NCBI GenBank assembly: GCA_900467185.1
Contig: UBPA01000010.1
Coordinates: forward strand, 1-64,000
Length of the DNA stretch: 64,000 bases
Reading direction: 5' to 3'
Origin: Hyphomicrobiales bacterium
GTDB taxonomy: Bacteria; Pseudomonadota; Alphaproteobacteria; Rhizobiales; Rhizobiaceae
Shown: in pieces, positions 44,310-54,080 of the stretch
Numbering within the stretch: position 1 is the first letter of the stretch
Layout of the letters: each line of letters starts with the position of its first letter
Notes under the pieces: model-generated
The model's input: the letters and a program-made list of their open reading frames with translations, nothing else
What the model was told of the DNA's origin: nothing
Databases searched by the model: none
Made by a program: the position numbers and the translations under genes

Positions 44310-44891
44310 ATGAGCGACGTGGTCGAGCCGGTTTCGGAAGCGCTGGTGAAGCGGGCGAGAGCCGTGCTCGGCCGGCGCAACCTCGTCTTCGTCGGTCTGA
44401 TGGGGGCCGGCAAGTCGGCCATCGGGCGGCTGACCGCGCAGGCGCTGTCGCTGCCCTTCGTCGATTCCGACCACGAGATCGAGCGCGTCTCGCGCATGAC
44501 CGTTGCCGAACTCTTCGCAGCCTATGGCGAAACGGAATTCCGGGCGCTGGAAACGCGGGTGATCAAGCGGCTTCTGCAGTCGGGCGCGCGCATCGTCTCC
44601 ACGGGCGGCGGCGCCTATATCAACCCGCAGACGCGCCGGCACATCCAGAAGAGCGGCGTTTCCGTGTGGCTGAACGCCGAACTCGACGTTCTGTGGGAAC
44701 GGGTCAGCAAGCGCGAGGGACGACCTCTCCTGAAGACCGACAACCCCAAGGGGACGCTCGAAAGGCTGATGATCGAGCGCTATCCGATCTATGCCGAGGC
44801 CGATGTCAGCGTGCTCTCGCGCGACGTCAAGAAGGAGCGCATCGTGGAAGAGGTGCTGCAAGCCATCGCCGGCATGCCTTTGAAAAAATAG
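44310..44891 (+). CDS. aroK: Shikimate kinase
   Basis: AroK phosphorylates shikimate in the chorismate pathway. The 193-residue protein has Walker [12 protein letters not shown] (about residues 29-39), the shikimate-binding DSDHEIE (about 52-58), TEFRALE and the GGGAYI loop. The N-terminal 20 residues are an extension found in rhizobial forms. The ATG at 44310 is preferred; the frame opens at 44244. aroB follows after 83 bases. Confidence 0.96.
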   Translation: MSDVVEPVSEALVKRARAVLGRRNLVFVGLMGAGKSAIGRLTAQALSLPFVDSDHEIERVSRMTVAELFAAYGETEFRALETRVIKRLLQSGARIVSTGGGAYINPQTRRHIQKSGVSVWLNAELDVLWERVSKREGRPLLKTDNPKGTLERLMIERYPIYAEADVSVLSRDVKKERIVEEVLQAIAGMPLKK

Positions 44892-44974
44892 GGCCTTCCA
44901 AAAAGTCGGGCCTTTGAAGACGCAGGGCCGCCGAAGAACAGTCGTCAGACACCAGCAACAGAGTGAGCCGAGCG

Positions 44975-46108
44975 ATGAGCGAAACCCCGACCGTGCGCAA
45001 GATCCATGTTCCGCTCGGCGACCGTGCCTATGACATCCTGATCGGCCCCGGCCTGATCGGCTCCGCCGCGCGGGAGATCGCCGCACGGCTGACGGGGCGG
45101 CGGATGGCCGTGGTGACGGACGAGAATGTTGCGCCGCTCTATCTCCAGCCGCTGATGGAGAGCCTGGCGCAGGCGGGCATCGAGGCCGTGTCCGCCATCC
45201 TGCCGGCCGGGGAGAAGACCAAGAGCTTCGAGCATCTCGTTCCCGTCTGCGAGACGATCCTCGGGGCGCGCATCGAGCGCAACGATGCGGTCATCGCGCT
45301 CGGCGGCGGCGTCATCGGCGATCTCACCGGCTTTGCCGCGGGCATCGCCCGGCGCGGCTCGCGCTTCATCCAGATTCCGACCTCGCTTCTCGCGCAGGTG
45401 GACAGCTCCGTCGGCGGCAAGACCGGCATCAATTCACCGCATGGCAAGAATCTCATCGGCGTCTTCCACCAGCCGGATCTGGTGCTGGCCGATACCGACG
45501 TGCTCGATACGCTGTCGCCGCGCGAGTTTCGCGCCGGCTATGCCGAGGTGGCGAAATACGGGCTGATCGACAAGCCGGACTTCTTCGCCTGGCTGGAGGC
45601 GAACTGGCAGGCGGTCTTTGCCGGCGGCGCGGCGCGCATCGAGGCAATCGCGCTCAGCTGCCAGGCGAAGGCGGATGTGGTCGTGGCCGACGAGCGCGAG
45701 AACGGCCGCCGTGCGCTGCTCAACCTCGGGCATACCTTCGGCCACGCGCTGGAAGCCGCCACCGCCTATGACGGCACGCGGCTGGTGCATGGCGAGGGCG
45801 TTTCGATCGGCATTGTGCTTGCGCATGCCTTCTCGGCCCGGATGAACCTTGCGAGCCCTGATGTGACGGCGCGGGTGGAGGCGCATCTGCGCACCGTCGG
45901 CCTGCCGACGCGGATGAGCGAGATCCCCGGCCGGCTGCCGCCGGCGGAGGTGCTGATGGATGCCATTGCCCAGGACAAGAAGGTGAAGGGCGGCAAGCTC
46001 ACCTTCATCCTCACCCGCGGCCTTGGAGAGGCCTTCGTCGCCGACGACGTGCCGACCTCGGCCGTGCTGTCGTTCCTTGTCGAAAACCATCCCGATCGCG
46101 CGGCATGA
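44975..46108 (+). CDS. aroB: 3-dehydroquinate synthase
   Basis: AroB converts DAHP to 3-dehydroquinate using NAD and a divalent metal. In the 377-residue protein the NAD-binding GGGVIGDLTGFAAG (about 107-120), the PTSLLAQVDSSVGGKTG segment (about 132-148) and the metal-binding His in NLGHTFGHALE and RLVHGEGVSIG are present. The ATG at 44975 was chosen over the GTG at 44963. Its stop overlaps the corC-like start by four bases. Confidence 0.97.
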   Translation: MSETPTVRKIHVPLGDRAYDILIGPGLIGSAAREIAARLTGRRMAVVTDENVAPLYLQPLMESLAQAGIEAVSAILPAGEKTKSFEHLVPVCETILGARIERNDAVIALGGGVIGDLTGFAAGIARRGSRFIQIPTSLLAQVDSSVGGKTGINSPHGKNLIGVFHQPDLVLADTDVLDTLSPREFRAGYAEVAKYGLIDKPDFFAWLEANWQAVFAGGAARIEAIALSCQAKADVVVADERENGRRALLNLGHTFGHALEAATAYDGTRLVHGEGVSIGIVLAHAFSARMNLASPDVTARVEAHLRTVGLPTRMSEIPGRLPPAEVLMDAIAQDKKVKGGKLTFILTRGLGEAFVADDVPTSAVLSFLVENHPDRAA

Positions 46109-47409
46109 CCATGGAGGCGCTGATCGCCCTCCTGATCGCGCAGGGGCCGGCCGTTCTGGCGATCCTTCTGATGATCGTGCTTGCCGCGTTCCTCTCGGGC
46201 TCGGAGACGGCGCTGACGGCCGTGTCGCGCACGCGTCTGCACACGCTCGACGTTCAGGGCGAGGCGCGCGCCGGGGTGGTCGATCGGCTGATCGAGCGGC
46301 GTGACCGGGTCATCGGGGCGCTGCTGCTCGGCAGCACGCTCGTGCGCGTTCTCGCGACCTCGGTGGCCACCGGCCTGTTCCTCTCCGCCTTCGGTGCGCC
46401 GGGCGTCGCCTATGCGACGATCGCGATGACGATCCTGCTCGTCGTGTTTGCCGACGTGCTGCCGCGCAGCTGGGCGCATGCGGCGCCGGAGCGTTTCGCC
46501 GTCGGCGTCGCGCGGCCGGTGCGCGTGGTCGTCGCGGTCGTCGGGCCGCTTTCGGGCCTGATCAACACGATGGTGCGGGCCATCATGCAGACCTTCGGCT
46601 TCAATCTGTCGCGCGAGGCGCCGATGCTCACCGCGCATGAGGAACTGCGCGGGGCCGTGGATTTCCTCCACCGCGAAGGCGCGGTGGTCAAGGCGGACCG
46701 CGACCGTGTCAGCGGCGTGCTCGATCTCGACGAGCTCGAAGTGTCCGACATCATGGTGCACCGGATGGCGATGCGGGCGCTGAATGCGGACGATCCGCCG
46801 GAGGTCAACGTCAAGGCGGTGCTCGACAGCCCCTATACCCGCATGCCGGTGTGGCGCGGCTCGGCCGACAACATCATCGGCGTGCTCCACGCCAAGGATC
46901 TCCTGCGGGCGCTGGCCGAGCCCGACGCGAAGCCCGACACGGTCGATATCGTCCGAATCGCGCAGAAGCCGTGGTACGTGCCGGATGCCACCGATCTCGC
47001 CAGCCAGCTCAGCGCCTTCCTGCGCCGCAAGAGCCATTTCGCCATCGTCGTCGACGAGTATGGCGAGGTGCGCGGGCTGGTGACGCTGGAGGATATTCTC
47101 GAGGAGATCGTCGGGGATATCGCCGACGAGCATGATCCCGATGTCCGCGGCGTCTATCCGCAGGCGGACGGGTCGCTGGTGGTGGATGGCGGAGTGCCGA
47201 TCCGCGACCTGAACCGGGCGCTCGACTGGTCTCTGCCCGACGGCGAGGCGACGACGATTGCCGGCCTCGTGATCCACGAATCCCGCACCATTCCCGACGA
47301 GCGGCAGGCTTTCACCTTCTATGGCAAGCGCTTCATCGTCATGAAGCGCGTCAAGAACCGCATCACCAAGCTGCGCATCCGCCCGGCCGAGGATACGCCC
47401 GCCAGCTGA
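46105..47409 (+). CDS. HlyC/CorC-family (CNNM/DUF21) transporter
   Basis: A 434-residue membrane protein of the CorC/CNNM family, linked to Mg or Co efflux. The DUF21 domain spans about residues 10-190 with three to four helices and the FLSGSETALTAVSRTR opening. A pair of CBS domains follows (about 210-330, with VVDEYGEVRGLVTLEDILEE) and then a CorC_HlyC domain at about 350-425. It overlaps aroB (ATGA), so the three genes aroK-aroB-corC form an operon. Confidence 0.93.
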   Translation: MTMEALIALLIAQGPAVLAILLMIVLAAFLSGSETALTAVSRTRLHTLDVQGEARAGVVDRLIERRDRVIGALLLGSTLVRVLATSVATGLFLSAFGAPGVAYATIAMTILLVVFADVLPRSWAHAAPERFAVGVARPVRVVVAVVGPLSGLINTMVRAIMQTFGFNLSREAPMLTAHEELRGAVDFLHREGAVVKADRDRVSGVLDLDELEVSDIMVHRMAMRALNADDPPEVNVKAVLDSPYTRMPVWRGSADNIIGVLHAKDLLRALAEPDAKPDTVDIVRIAQKPWYVPDATDLASQLSAFLRRKSHFAIVVDEYGEVRGLVTLEDILEEIVGDIADEHDPDVRGVYPQADGSLVVDGGVPIRDLNRALDWSLPDGEATTIAGLVIHESRTIPDERQAFTFYGKRFIVMKRVKNRITKLRIRPAEDTPAS

Positions 47410-47433
47410 TCCTCCAGCTGATCCTCCGGCCGA

Positions 47434-47715
47434 CTACCAGCGCGTCTCTTCGCCGGGAGCCGCGGGCTCGACGGCAAGGGCGTGCAGGCCCGCGTCGAGT
47501 TCCGGCTTCAGGAGGTCGTTGATGGCGCGGTGGCGGGCAATGCGCGACAGGCCGGTGAAGGCACCCGAGACGATGCGCACGCGCATATGCGTCTCGCCGG
47601 TGCCGTTGAAATCGGCGTGATGGCCGGCATGCAGGTGGCTCTCGTTGATCACCACGAGGCGCGAGGGCGCAAAAGCCTCGGTGAGCCGTGTTGTGATCCG
47701 CTGCTCTAACGACAT
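47434..47715 (-). CDS. BolA-family protein
   Basis: A 93-residue BolA protein, which with monothiol glutaredoxin handles iron-sulfur clusters and also affects transcription. Family signature: SHLHAGHHADFNGTGETHMRVRI, with the metal-liganding His in the loop, and FTGLSRIARHRAINDLL. The ATG at 47715 was preferred. It is divergent from the DnaJ-like gene; the pair is conserved next to cobS in rhizobia. Confidence 0.93.
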   Translation of the reverse strand: MSLEQRITTRLTEAFAPSRLVVINESHLHAGHHADFNGTGETHMRVRIVSGAFTGLSRIARHRAINDLLKPELDAGLHALAVEPAAPGEETRW

Positions 47716-47841
47716 GGTTTCGCCCTGTTCTTCTGGCTTGCGATGGGCGGTCGACGCGGCGGTCGGACCCCTGCCGCGCAGCGCGTTGCGCAACCGGCAC
47801 ATCGGCCCCAAAAAGCCTGCAACATTCGCGTTTGTCAATTC

Positions 47842-47870
47842 TTGTTGTGACCCCTGCATCGCACCATAAT
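47842..47870 (+). promoter_or_regulatory. Candidate sigma-70 promoter giving a leaderless DnaJ-like mRNA
   Basis: TTGTTG (47842-47847), a 17-base spacer and CATAAT (47865-47870). The start site expected about seven bases on would fall at or next to the ATG at 47878. No Shine-Dalgarno lies between. Inferred from motif and spacing. Confidence 0.45.
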
Positions 47871-47877
47871 GTGTCCC

Positions 47878-48507
47878 ATGAAACTCGACTCAAAATACTT
47901 CGATACCATCCGGACGAAGCGACGCGGGACCACCCGGAAACCGGAGCCCATGGCGCCGACGTGCCAGTGGGACGGCTGCGAGGAAAATGGCGGGCATCGT
48001 GCCCCGGTCGGCCGCAATGCCGAGAACCAGTATTTCATGTTCTGCTTCGAGCACGTGAAGGAATACAACAAGGGCTACAACTACTTCTCCGGCCTCTCGG
48101 ACAACGAGATCGCACGCTACCAGAAGGAGGCGCTGACAGGGCATCGGCCGACCTGGACGCTGGGCGTGAACCGCAGTGCGAAGAACGCGCCGGAGCAGGG
48201 GCAGACGCGGTCGGGCTCGGCGGGCGCCAAGGCGCGCATGAGCGACCCGTTCGGCTTCCTGCACGAGGCGCGAGCCCGCCGGGCGCAGCCCGAGCCGCGC
48301 CAGCGCAAGCTGAAGACGCTGGAGACGAAGGCGTTCGACACGCTCGGCCTGCCGGCCACGGCGACCGCGACCGACATCAAGGCCGCCTACAAGGACCTCG
48401 TGAAAAAGCACCATCCCGACGCCAATGGCGGCGATCGCGGATCGGAGGACCGTTTTCGCGAGGTCATTCAGGCCTACCAATTGTTAAAACAGGCAGGCTT
48501 CTGCTAG
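47878..48507 (+). CDS. J-domain protein (DnaJ-like) with C-terminal J domain
   Basis: A 209-residue protein conserved upstream of cobS in rhizobia. The N-terminal part (about 20-75) has CQWDGCEENGGHRAP and FCFEHVKEYN, with three Cys and several His that could bind a metal. The C-terminal J domain (about 145-205) has AFDTLGLPATATATDIKAAY and the HPD motif in KKHHPDANGG, so it should stimulate an Hsp70. I prefer the ATG at 47878; an ATG at 47869 is in frame. No Shine-Dalgarno is seen, and a promoter ends eight bases upstream. Confidence 0.88.
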   Translation: MKLDSKYFDTIRTKRRGTTRKPEPMAPTCQWDGCEENGGHRAPVGRNAENQYFMFCFEHVKEYNKGYNYFSGLSDNEIARYQKEALTGHRPTWTLGVNRSAKNAPEQGQTRSGSAGAKARMSDPFGFLHEARARRAQPEPRQRKLKTLETKAFDTLGLPATATATDIKAAYKDLVKKHHPDANGGDRGSEDRFREVIQAYQLLKQAGFC

Positions 48508-48572
48508 GAAGATTCCCGTCACACTGCAATGCGATATGAGGCCTGGCGCGAAGCGCGGCCGCCGGAGACATG

Positions 48573-49568
48573 ATGAGCAAGGTAGACCTCGATATTTCCA
48601 ATCTTCCCGATACGACCGTATCCGTCCGTGAGGTCTTCGGCATCGACAGCGACCTGCGCGTGCCGGCCTATTCCAAGGGCGATGCCTATGTGCCGGACAG
48701 CGATCCCGATTATCTCTTCGACCGCGAGACGACGCTGGCGATCCTTGCGGGCTTTGCGCACAACCGCCGCGTCATGGTCTCGGGCTATCACGGCACCGGC
48801 AAATCCACGCATATCGAGCAGGTCGCCGCGCGGCTGAACTGGCCCTGCGTGCGCGTCAACCTCGACAGCCATGTCAGCCGTATCGACCTCGTCGGCAAGG
48901 ATGCGATCGTCGTCAAGGACGGCATGCAGATCACCGAATTCAAGGACGGCATCCTGCCCTGGGCCTACCAGCACAATGTCGCGCTGGTGTTCGACGAGTA
49001 CGATGCCGGCCGCCCGGACGTGATGTTCGTCATCCAGCGGGTACTCGAATCCTCCGGTCGTCTGACCCTGCTCGACCAGAGCCGCGTCATCCGGCCGCAC
49101 CCCGCCTTCCGGCTGTTTGCGACCGCCAACACGGTCGGCCTCGGCGACACGACCGGCCTCTATCACGGCACGCAGCAGATCAACCAGGCGCAGATGGACC
49201 GCTGGTCGATTGTCACGACACTCAACTATCTGCCGCATGACAATGAGGTCGATATCGTCGCGGCGAAGGTAAAGGGCTTCACCGAGAAGCGTGGTCGCGA
49301 CACCGTGTCGAAGATGGTGCGCGTCGCCGATCTGACCCGCGCCGCCTTCATCAATGGCGATCTGTCGACCGTCATGAGCCCGCGTACCGTCATCACCTGG
49401 GCCGAGAACGCGCATATCTTCGGCGATATCGCCTTTGCCTTCCGGGTGACGTTCCTCAACAAGTGCGACGAACTGGAACGGGCGCTGGTGGCCGAGCATT
49501 ACCAGCGGGCCTTCGGCGTCGAGCTGAAGGAAAGTGCCGCCAACATCGTCCTCGAAGCGACGGCCTGA
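48573..49568 (+). CDS. cobS: Aerobic cobaltochelatase subunit CobS
   Basis: CobS is the AAA+ ATPase subunit of the CobNST cobaltochelatase, which inserts cobalt into hydrogenobyrinic acid a,c-diamide. In the 331-residue protein Walker A is [10 protein letters not shown] (about 72-81), Walker B is LVFDEYDAG (about 135-143) and the arginine-finger region follows. The second of two adjacent ATGs (48573) has better spacing from GGAG than the first (48570). cobT starts four bases after its stop; cobN is not in the window. Confidence 0.96.
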   Translation: MSKVDLDISNLPDTTVSVREVFGIDSDLRVPAYSKGDAYVPDSDPDYLFDRETTLAILAGFAHNRRVMVSGYHGTGKSTHIEQVAARLNWPCVRVNLDSHVSRIDLVGKDAIVVKDGMQITEFKDGILPWAYQHNVALVFDEYDAGRPDVMFVIQRVLESSGRLTLLDQSRVIRPHPAFRLFATANTVGLGDTTGLYHGTQQINQAQMDRWSIVTTLNYLPHDNEVDIVAAKVKGFTEKRGRDTVSKMVRVADLTRAAFINGDLSTVMSPRTVITWAENAHIFGDIAFAFRVTFLNKCDELERALVAEHYQRAFGVELKESAANIVLEATA

Positions 49569-49572
49569 TCGC

Positions 49573-51471
49573 ATGGCAGGGCGCGGCGACAATACGAGAC
49601 CGAAACCCGGCGTCCAGGTGGATGTCGAACCGTTCCGCCGCGCGCTGACCGGCTGCATCCGCTCGATCGCCGGCGATTCGGAGATCGAGGTCGTGTTCGC
49701 CAACGAGCGGCCCGGCCTGACCGGCGACCGCATGCGCCTGCCCGACATTTCCCGCCGCCCGACGCGGCAGGAACTGTCGGTGACGCGCGGCATCGGCGAC
49801 AGCATGGCGCTGCGAAAGGCGTGCCATGACGACCGCATCCACGCGACCATGTCGCCGCAGGGCGCGGATGCGCGCGTCATCTTCGACGCCGTGGAGCAGG
49901 CGCGCTGCGAGGCGATCGGCTCGATGCGCATGGACGGCGTGGCGGAAAACATCTCCTCCATGCTGGACGAGAAATATGCCCGGGCCAATTTCGGGGCGAT
50001 CGACAGGCAGGCGGACGCGCCGATCGAGGAGGCCGTGGCGCTGATCGTGCGCGAGCGGCTGACCGGCCGCAAGCCGCCGGAATCGGCCGGCAAGGTGCTG
50101 GATCTCTGGCGCTCCTTCATCGAGGAGAAGGCGGGCCGGGAGATGGAAAACCTCTCGGGCGCCGTCAACGACCAGCAGGCTTTCGCCCGGGTCGTGCGCA
50201 ACATGCTGGCCTCCATGGACGTGGCGGAAAAGTACACGGACGAGGAAGCCGAGCCGGACGACCAGGAAACGCAGACGGACGAAGACCAGCCGCGCAGCCA
50301 GGAGCAGGACGAGTCCACCTCCGAGGAGGATGCGGGTTCGGATGCCGCGCCGTCGGAGGAAAACGAGTCCGCCGAAGAGCAGATGGACGACGGCGAAATG
50401 GATGGCGCCGAGATCTCCGACGAGGAAATGTCGGATGACGGCGACGAGGACAGCGAGACGCCCGGCGAGGTCAAACGGCCGAACAGCCCGTTCGACGACT
50501 TCAACGAAAAGGTCGACTACGCCGTCTTCACCGAGGAATTCGACGAGACCATCACCTCGGAAGAGCTCTGCGACGAGGCCGAACTCGACCGGCTGCGCGC
50601 CTTTCTCGACAAGCAGCTCTCGCACCTGCAGGGCGCCGTCGGCCGTCTGGCGAACCGGCTGCAGCGCCGCCTGATGGCGCAGCAGAACCGCTCCTGGGAG
50701 TTCGACCTCGAAGAGGGCTATCTCGATCCGGCGCGCCTCACGCGCCTCATCATCGACCCGATGCAGCCGCTCTCCTTCAAGCGGGAGAAGGACACCAACT
50801 TCCGCGATACGGTGGTAACGCTGCTGATCGACAATTCGGGCTCCATGCGCGGCCGGCCGATCACGGTTGCCGCCACCTGCGCCGATATTCTGGCGCGCAC
50901 GCTGGAGCGGTGCGGCGTCAAGGTCGAGATCCTCGGCTTTACCACCAAGGCATGGAAGGGCGGTCTGGCGCGCGAGAAGTGGCTGGCCAGCGGCAAGCCG
51001 CAGGCGCCGGGCCGGCTCAACGATCTGCGCCATATCATCTACAAGTCGGCCGACGCGCCCTGGCGCCGGGCACGGCGCAATCTCGGCCTGATGATGCGGG
51101 AAGGCCTGTTGAAGGAAAACATCGACGGGGAGGCGCTGATCTGGGCGCATAACCGCCTGCTGGCACGGCCCGAGCAGCGGCGCATCCTGATGATGATCTC
51201 GGACGGCGCGCCGGTCGATGATTCGACGCTGTCGGTCAATCCGGGCAATTATCTGGAGCGGCATCTGCGCGCCGTGATCGAACAGATCGAGACGCGGTCG
51301 CCGGTCGAGCTGCTGGCGATCGGCATCGGCCACGACGTGACGCGCTACTATCGCCGCGCCGTCACCATCGTGGATGCCGACGAGCTTGCCGGCGCGATGA
51401 CCGAGCAGCTCGCCTCGTTGTTCGATGACGAGAACGGACGCGGACGACGCGCAGCCCGACGTGCGGGCTGA
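49573..51471 (+). CDS. cobT: Aerobic cobaltochelatase subunit CobT
   Basis: CobT forms the chaperone-like ring with CobS that drives cobalt insertion by CobN. The 632-residue protein has an N-terminal helical domain (about 1-210), a very acidic Glu/Asp/Ser stretch (about 215-300) and a C-terminal von Willebrand A domain (about 410-630) with the MIDAS motif DNSGSMRG. The ATG at 49573 is four bases after cobS. The last 47 bases overlap the phytase-like gene in another frame. Confidence 0.96.
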   Translation: MAGRGDNTRPKPGVQVDVEPFRRALTGCIRSIAGDSEIEVVFANERPGLTGDRMRLPDISRRPTRQELSVTRGIGDSMALRKACHDDRIHATMSPQGADARVIFDAVEQARCEAIGSMRMDGVAENISSMLDEKYARANFGAIDRQADAPIEEAVALIVRERLTGRKPPESAGKVLDLWRSFIEEKAGREMENLSGAVNDQQAFARVVRNMLASMDVAEKYTDEEAEPDDQETQTDEDQPRSQEQDESTSEEDAGSDAAPSEENESAEEQMDDGEMDGAEISDEEMSDDGDEDSETPGEVKRPNSPFDDFNEKVDYAVFTEEFDETITSEELCDEAELDRLRAFLDKQLSHLQGAVGRLANRLQRRLMAQQNRSWEFDLEEGYLDPARLTRLIIDPMQPLSFKREKDTNFRDTVVTLLIDNSGSMRGRPITVAATCADILARTLERCGVKVEILGFTTKAWKGGLAREKWLASGKPQAPGRLNDLRHIIYKSADAPWRRARRNLGLMMREGLLKENIDGEALIWAHNRLLARPEQRRILMMISDGAPVDDSTLSVNPGNYLERHLRAVIEQIETRSPVELLAIGIGHDVTRYYRRAVTIVDADELAGAMTEQLASLFDDENGRGRRAARRAG

Positions 51472-52501
51472 GCCGGTCTTGAAGGCTGCTGCCTGCCTTC
51501 GGCGCGTGCTCCTGGCCGGGCTCTGCGCCTGTGCCTTGCCCGCGCAGGCGGCAAAGCCGGAGCCGGATCGGCCGGTGATCGAGACGATGACGATCTTCTC
51601 GAGCAAGATCGAGACGTTCCGCTTCGGATCCGACCAGCGGGTGTTCGGCAAACTGCAGTTCATCGGTGGTCTCGACCTCACCTCGAACAATGCGCTGTTC
51701 GGCGCCTTTTCCTCGATCCGGTTCCGCCCGGACGGCGCGCATTTCGTCGGCGTGCTCGATACGGCGCACTGGCTGGAGGGCCGCATCGAGCGGGATGCGG
51801 GCGGGCGGCTTTCGGGGCTTGCCGACGTCACCGTCACCTCGATAAAGGACCGGCAGGGCCGCACGGAGAGCGCTAAGGCGCGCATGGATTCCGAAGGTGT
51901 CGCGTTGCGAAACGGGCAGGTGCTCGTCAGCTTCGAAGGTGATGCGCGCGTGGATGTCTATCCCGACCCCGGCTTCACGCAGTCGCGACCGCTGAAGACC
52001 TTGCCCATCCTGCTTCCCCGGGACAGGCTGAAGCGCAATCGCAGCCTCGAGATGGTGGCGGTCTCGCCGCAAGACAGCCCGCTTGCCGGCGCGCCCGTCA
52101 TCGTCGCGGAGCTGTCGTTCGACAAGGACGACCATCTCCTCGCCGCCGTGCTCGAAGGGCCGCGCAAGGGCGTGTTCGGCGTGGTGCAGAAGGATCCGTT
52201 CGCGGTGACGGACGGTGCGTTTCTGCCGAACGGCGATCTTCTGCTGCTCGAACGCCGCTTCAGCTTCGCCGCCGGCCTCGGCATGGAGATCCGCCGCATC
52301 AAGGGCGACGACATCCGTCCCGGCGCCGTCGTCGATGGCGAGGTGCTGATCTCCGCCGATCTCGGCTACCAGATCGACAATATGGAAGGCCTCGACGTGG
52401 TCGTCCAACCCGATGGCGACATCCACCTCATCCTCGTCTCCGACGACAACCACTCGATCCTCGAGCGATCGCTGATGCTGGAGTTCAAGCTTCTGCCGTG
52501 A
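51425..52501 (+). CDS. Exported phytase-like (esterase-like) domain protein
   Basis: A 358-residue protein of the 'esterase-like activity of phytase' family (a beta-propeller-like domain). A signal peptide is at about residues 24-43 ([18 protein letters not shown]), then the domain at about 60-358 with [21 protein letters not shown] and [11 protein letters not shown]. The ATG at 51425 puts 47 bases inside cobT; a GTG at 51461 would shorten the overlap, and neither has a clear Shine-Dalgarno. No known phytase catalytic residues are evident, so enzyme activity is not assured. Confidence 0.85.
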   Translation: MTRTDADDAQPDVRAEPVLKAAACLRRVLLAGLCACALPAQAAKPEPDRPVIETMTIFSSKIETFRFGSDQRVFGKLQFIGGLDLTSNNALFGAFSSIRFRPDGAHFVGVLDTAHWLEGRIERDAGGRLSGLADVTVTSIKDRQGRTESAKARMDSEGVALRNGQVLVSFEGDARVDVYPDPGFTQSRPLKTLPILLPRDRLKRNRSLEMVAVSPQDSPLAGAPVIVAELSFDKDDHLLAAVLEGPRKGVFGVVQKDPFAVTDGAFLPNGDLLLLERRFSFAAGLGMEIRRIKGDDIRPGAVVDGEVLISADLGYQIDNMEGLDVVVQPDGDIHLILVSDDNHSILERSLMLEFKLLP

Positions 52502-52553
52502 TGGGGGGGTGGGTGTTGCGCTGCGCGCTGCCCTTTAATCTGCCTGGCGGCAT

Positions 52554-52680
52554 CTTCTCCCCGCTTGCGGGGAGAAGAGAGACGTGGTTCCCAACCACAA
52601 CCTTTACTGAAGACGTGGGCGCTTCCCGCATGTCCCTTCGCCCCGCGTGCGGGGAGAAGGTGGCGGCAGCCGAATGAGGG
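52554..52680. repeat. Intergenic palindromic repeats (rhizobial RPE-like)
   Basis: Two related hairpins 70 bases apart: CTTCTCCCCGC/GCGGGGAGAAG (52554-52577, perfect 11 bp, TT loop) and CCTTCGCCCCGC/GCGGGGAGAAGG (52634-52659, one mismatch, GT loop), followed by GGTGGCGGCAGCCGAATGAG. The GGGGAGAAGG-GTGGCGGCAGCC form is a common dispersed repeat of rhizobial genomes. It fills the gap between the phytase-like and yhhQ genes. Confidence 0.8.
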
Positions 52681-52699
52681 GCTGCGACGTCCGCTAACC

Positions 52700-53341
52700 T
52701 CAGACGCGCGCGCCCGGCGCCCCCGGCATCGGCTTCAGCACGGTCATCAGGGCGCCATAGGGCAGCAGGAGGACGAGGCCGACGAGGATCTTGACGACGA
52801 GGTCGCCCAGCGTCCAGGAGATCCAGCGTGGGGCCTCCGTGGTGAGGATGCCGAGGATCGGGGACGATGCCAGCGCGAAGGGGTCGTTCGGGCCGATGAA
52901 GGCGAACACCGGCGCGAAGGCGAGCGAGAAGAAGATGGCCGTGTCGAGTGCCGAGCCGAACAGCGAGCCGGCGAGCGGCGCACGCCACCAGCGTTGACGG
53001 CGCAGGCGGTTGAAGACCGAGATATCCAGAAGCTGCCCGAACAGGAAGGCCGAGCCGGAGGCGATGGCGATGCGCGGCGTGGCGACCATGACGGAGATCA
53101 CGACGGCGACCGCAAAGCCGCAGATGACGACGCGGCGGGCGATCTTCGGGCCGAACTGGCGATTGGTGAGGTCGGTCACCAGAAAGGCGGCGGGATAGGT
53201 AAAGGCGCCCCAGGTGAGAAGATCGCCCAGCTGCATGCCGGCGATCGAGCCGGGCAGGGGGAACTGCACCAGGAAATTGGAGGCGACGACCACGAGGGTC
53301 ATGAAGGCAACGTAGGTTGCGAACAGGCGTGTGTTCAGCAT
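52700..53341 (-). CDS. yhhQ: Queuosine precursor transporter (YhhQ/QueP, COG1738)
   Basis: A 213-residue inner-membrane protein of the VUT/COG1738 family, which imports preQ0 or preQ1 for queuosine tRNA modification. About six helices are visible. Family motifs: LLTWGAFTYPAAFLVTDLTN (about 42-61), the ASGSAFLFGQLLDISVFN segment (about 93-110) and SLFGSALDTAIFFSLAF. The ATG at 53341 has AGGA seven bases upstream, inside a hairpin-like leader. It has its own promoter region after the rpmB terminator. Confidence 0.93.
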   Translation of the reverse strand: MLNTRLFATYVAFMTLVVVASNFLVQFPLPGSIAGMQLGDLLTWGAFTYPAAFLVTDLTNRQFGPKIARRVVICGFAVAVVISVMVATPRIAIASGSAFLFGQLLDISVFNRLRRQRWWRAPLAGSLFGSALDTAIFFSLAFAPVFAFIGPNDPFALASSPILGILTTEAPRWISWTLGDLVVKILVGLVLLLPYGALMTVLKPMPGAPGARV

Positions 53342-53367
53342 TTTTTTATCCTGGGTGATGCCACCAG
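53338..53367 (-). promoter_or_regulatory. Candidate preQ1-I-like riboswitch in the yhhQ leader
   Basis: On the minus strand CTGG (53367-53364) pairs with CCAG (53354-53351). The loop GCAT (53361-53358) is complementary to ATGC (53341-53338), and a run of A lies between. This is an H-type pseudoknot like the preQ1-I aptamer. The segment GGCATCACCC...ATAAAAAA resembles the conserved 3' half of known preQ1-I RNAs. AGGA and the ATG would be hidden in the fold. The 5' loop is about three bases shorter than in the Bacillus example, so this is a candidate only. Confidence 0.4.
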
Positions 53368-53434
53368 TTGGAGGAGAGGACGGGCTGCCCGCATGGCAGC
53401 ATATCCCTATGAAGGATCGGTCAGACGCGCATGG

Positions 53435-53460
53435 AAAAGGCCCGCCCGTGAAGGCAGGCC
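53435..53460 (-). terminator. Rho-independent terminator of rpmB
   Basis: On the minus strand GGCCTGCC pairs with GGCGGGCC (53460-53439; one G-U pair) across TTCACG, followed by TTTT (53438-53435). It separates rpmB from yhhQ. Confidence 0.8.
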
Positions 53461-53491
53461 AGAGTCCGGAATGCTTGAACCTTCGTGCCGA

Positions 53492-53788
53492 TCAGGCAGC
53501 GACGGCTTCCGCGGTCTTCTTGACGATCTGGCGGCGCAGCAGGCGTGCGCGCTGCGACAAGTCGAGTTCGCTTGCCTTGAGCAGGAAAGCGTCGAGACCG
53601 CCACGGTGCTCGACCGTGCGGAGGGCTGCAGCCGAAACGCGCAGACGGAAACGCTGGTTGAGCGCGTCCGAGATCAGCGTGACCTGGCACAGGTTCGGCA
53701 GGAACTTGCGCTTGGTCTTGTTGTTCGCGTGGCTCACATTGTTGCCCGACTGGACGCCCTTGCCGGTCAATTCGCAACTACGGGACAT
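53492..53788 (-). CDS. rpmB: 50S ribosomal protein L28
   Basis: A 98-residue L28 protein, with the typical start [11 protein letters not shown] and the Arg/Lys-rich [13 protein letters not shown]. It lies in the large subunit near the E site. The ATG at 53788 was chosen because L28 proteins start there; the frame is open to 53857. It is followed by a good terminator. Confidence 0.97.
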   Translation of the reverse strand: MSRSCELTGKGVQSGNNVSHANNKTKRKFLPNLCQVTLISDALNQRFRLRVSAAALRTVEHRGGLDAFLLKASELDLSQRARLLRRQIVKKTAEAVAA

Positions 53789-54080
53789 GGAATCACCTAT
53801 TTCTTTTCGCCTGCGTTCAATGCGTTTGCGGGCCACAAGCCCAAGCAGCATTCCCACCGGTCATGATTGGAAAGTTGCGGTTCTATAGTCAGCGCCGCGC
53901 CGCGCGTCAAGACAAAACACCGGATTTTCCCGGAAAGTCCGGGCGGTCCGGTGGAAAAGCCGGCGCGGTGGCGGCCGGGATCGACCGGGGTGCCGGCTCG
54001 GTAGCACGGGCGTAGAAATGCCGCAAACGCTTCCTATCTCTCTGTTTTTCTCCCGATCTCTTTTCGGAAAGGTTCACGGC

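Noticed and set aside
49456-51885. Long minus-strand open frame (809 codons) opposite cobT, and a similar one at 48519-50504
   Set aside because: They lie opposite cobS and cobT, which are clear family members. The frames are antisense shadows caused by high GC at third positions, with low-complexity products and no ribosome-binding sites.
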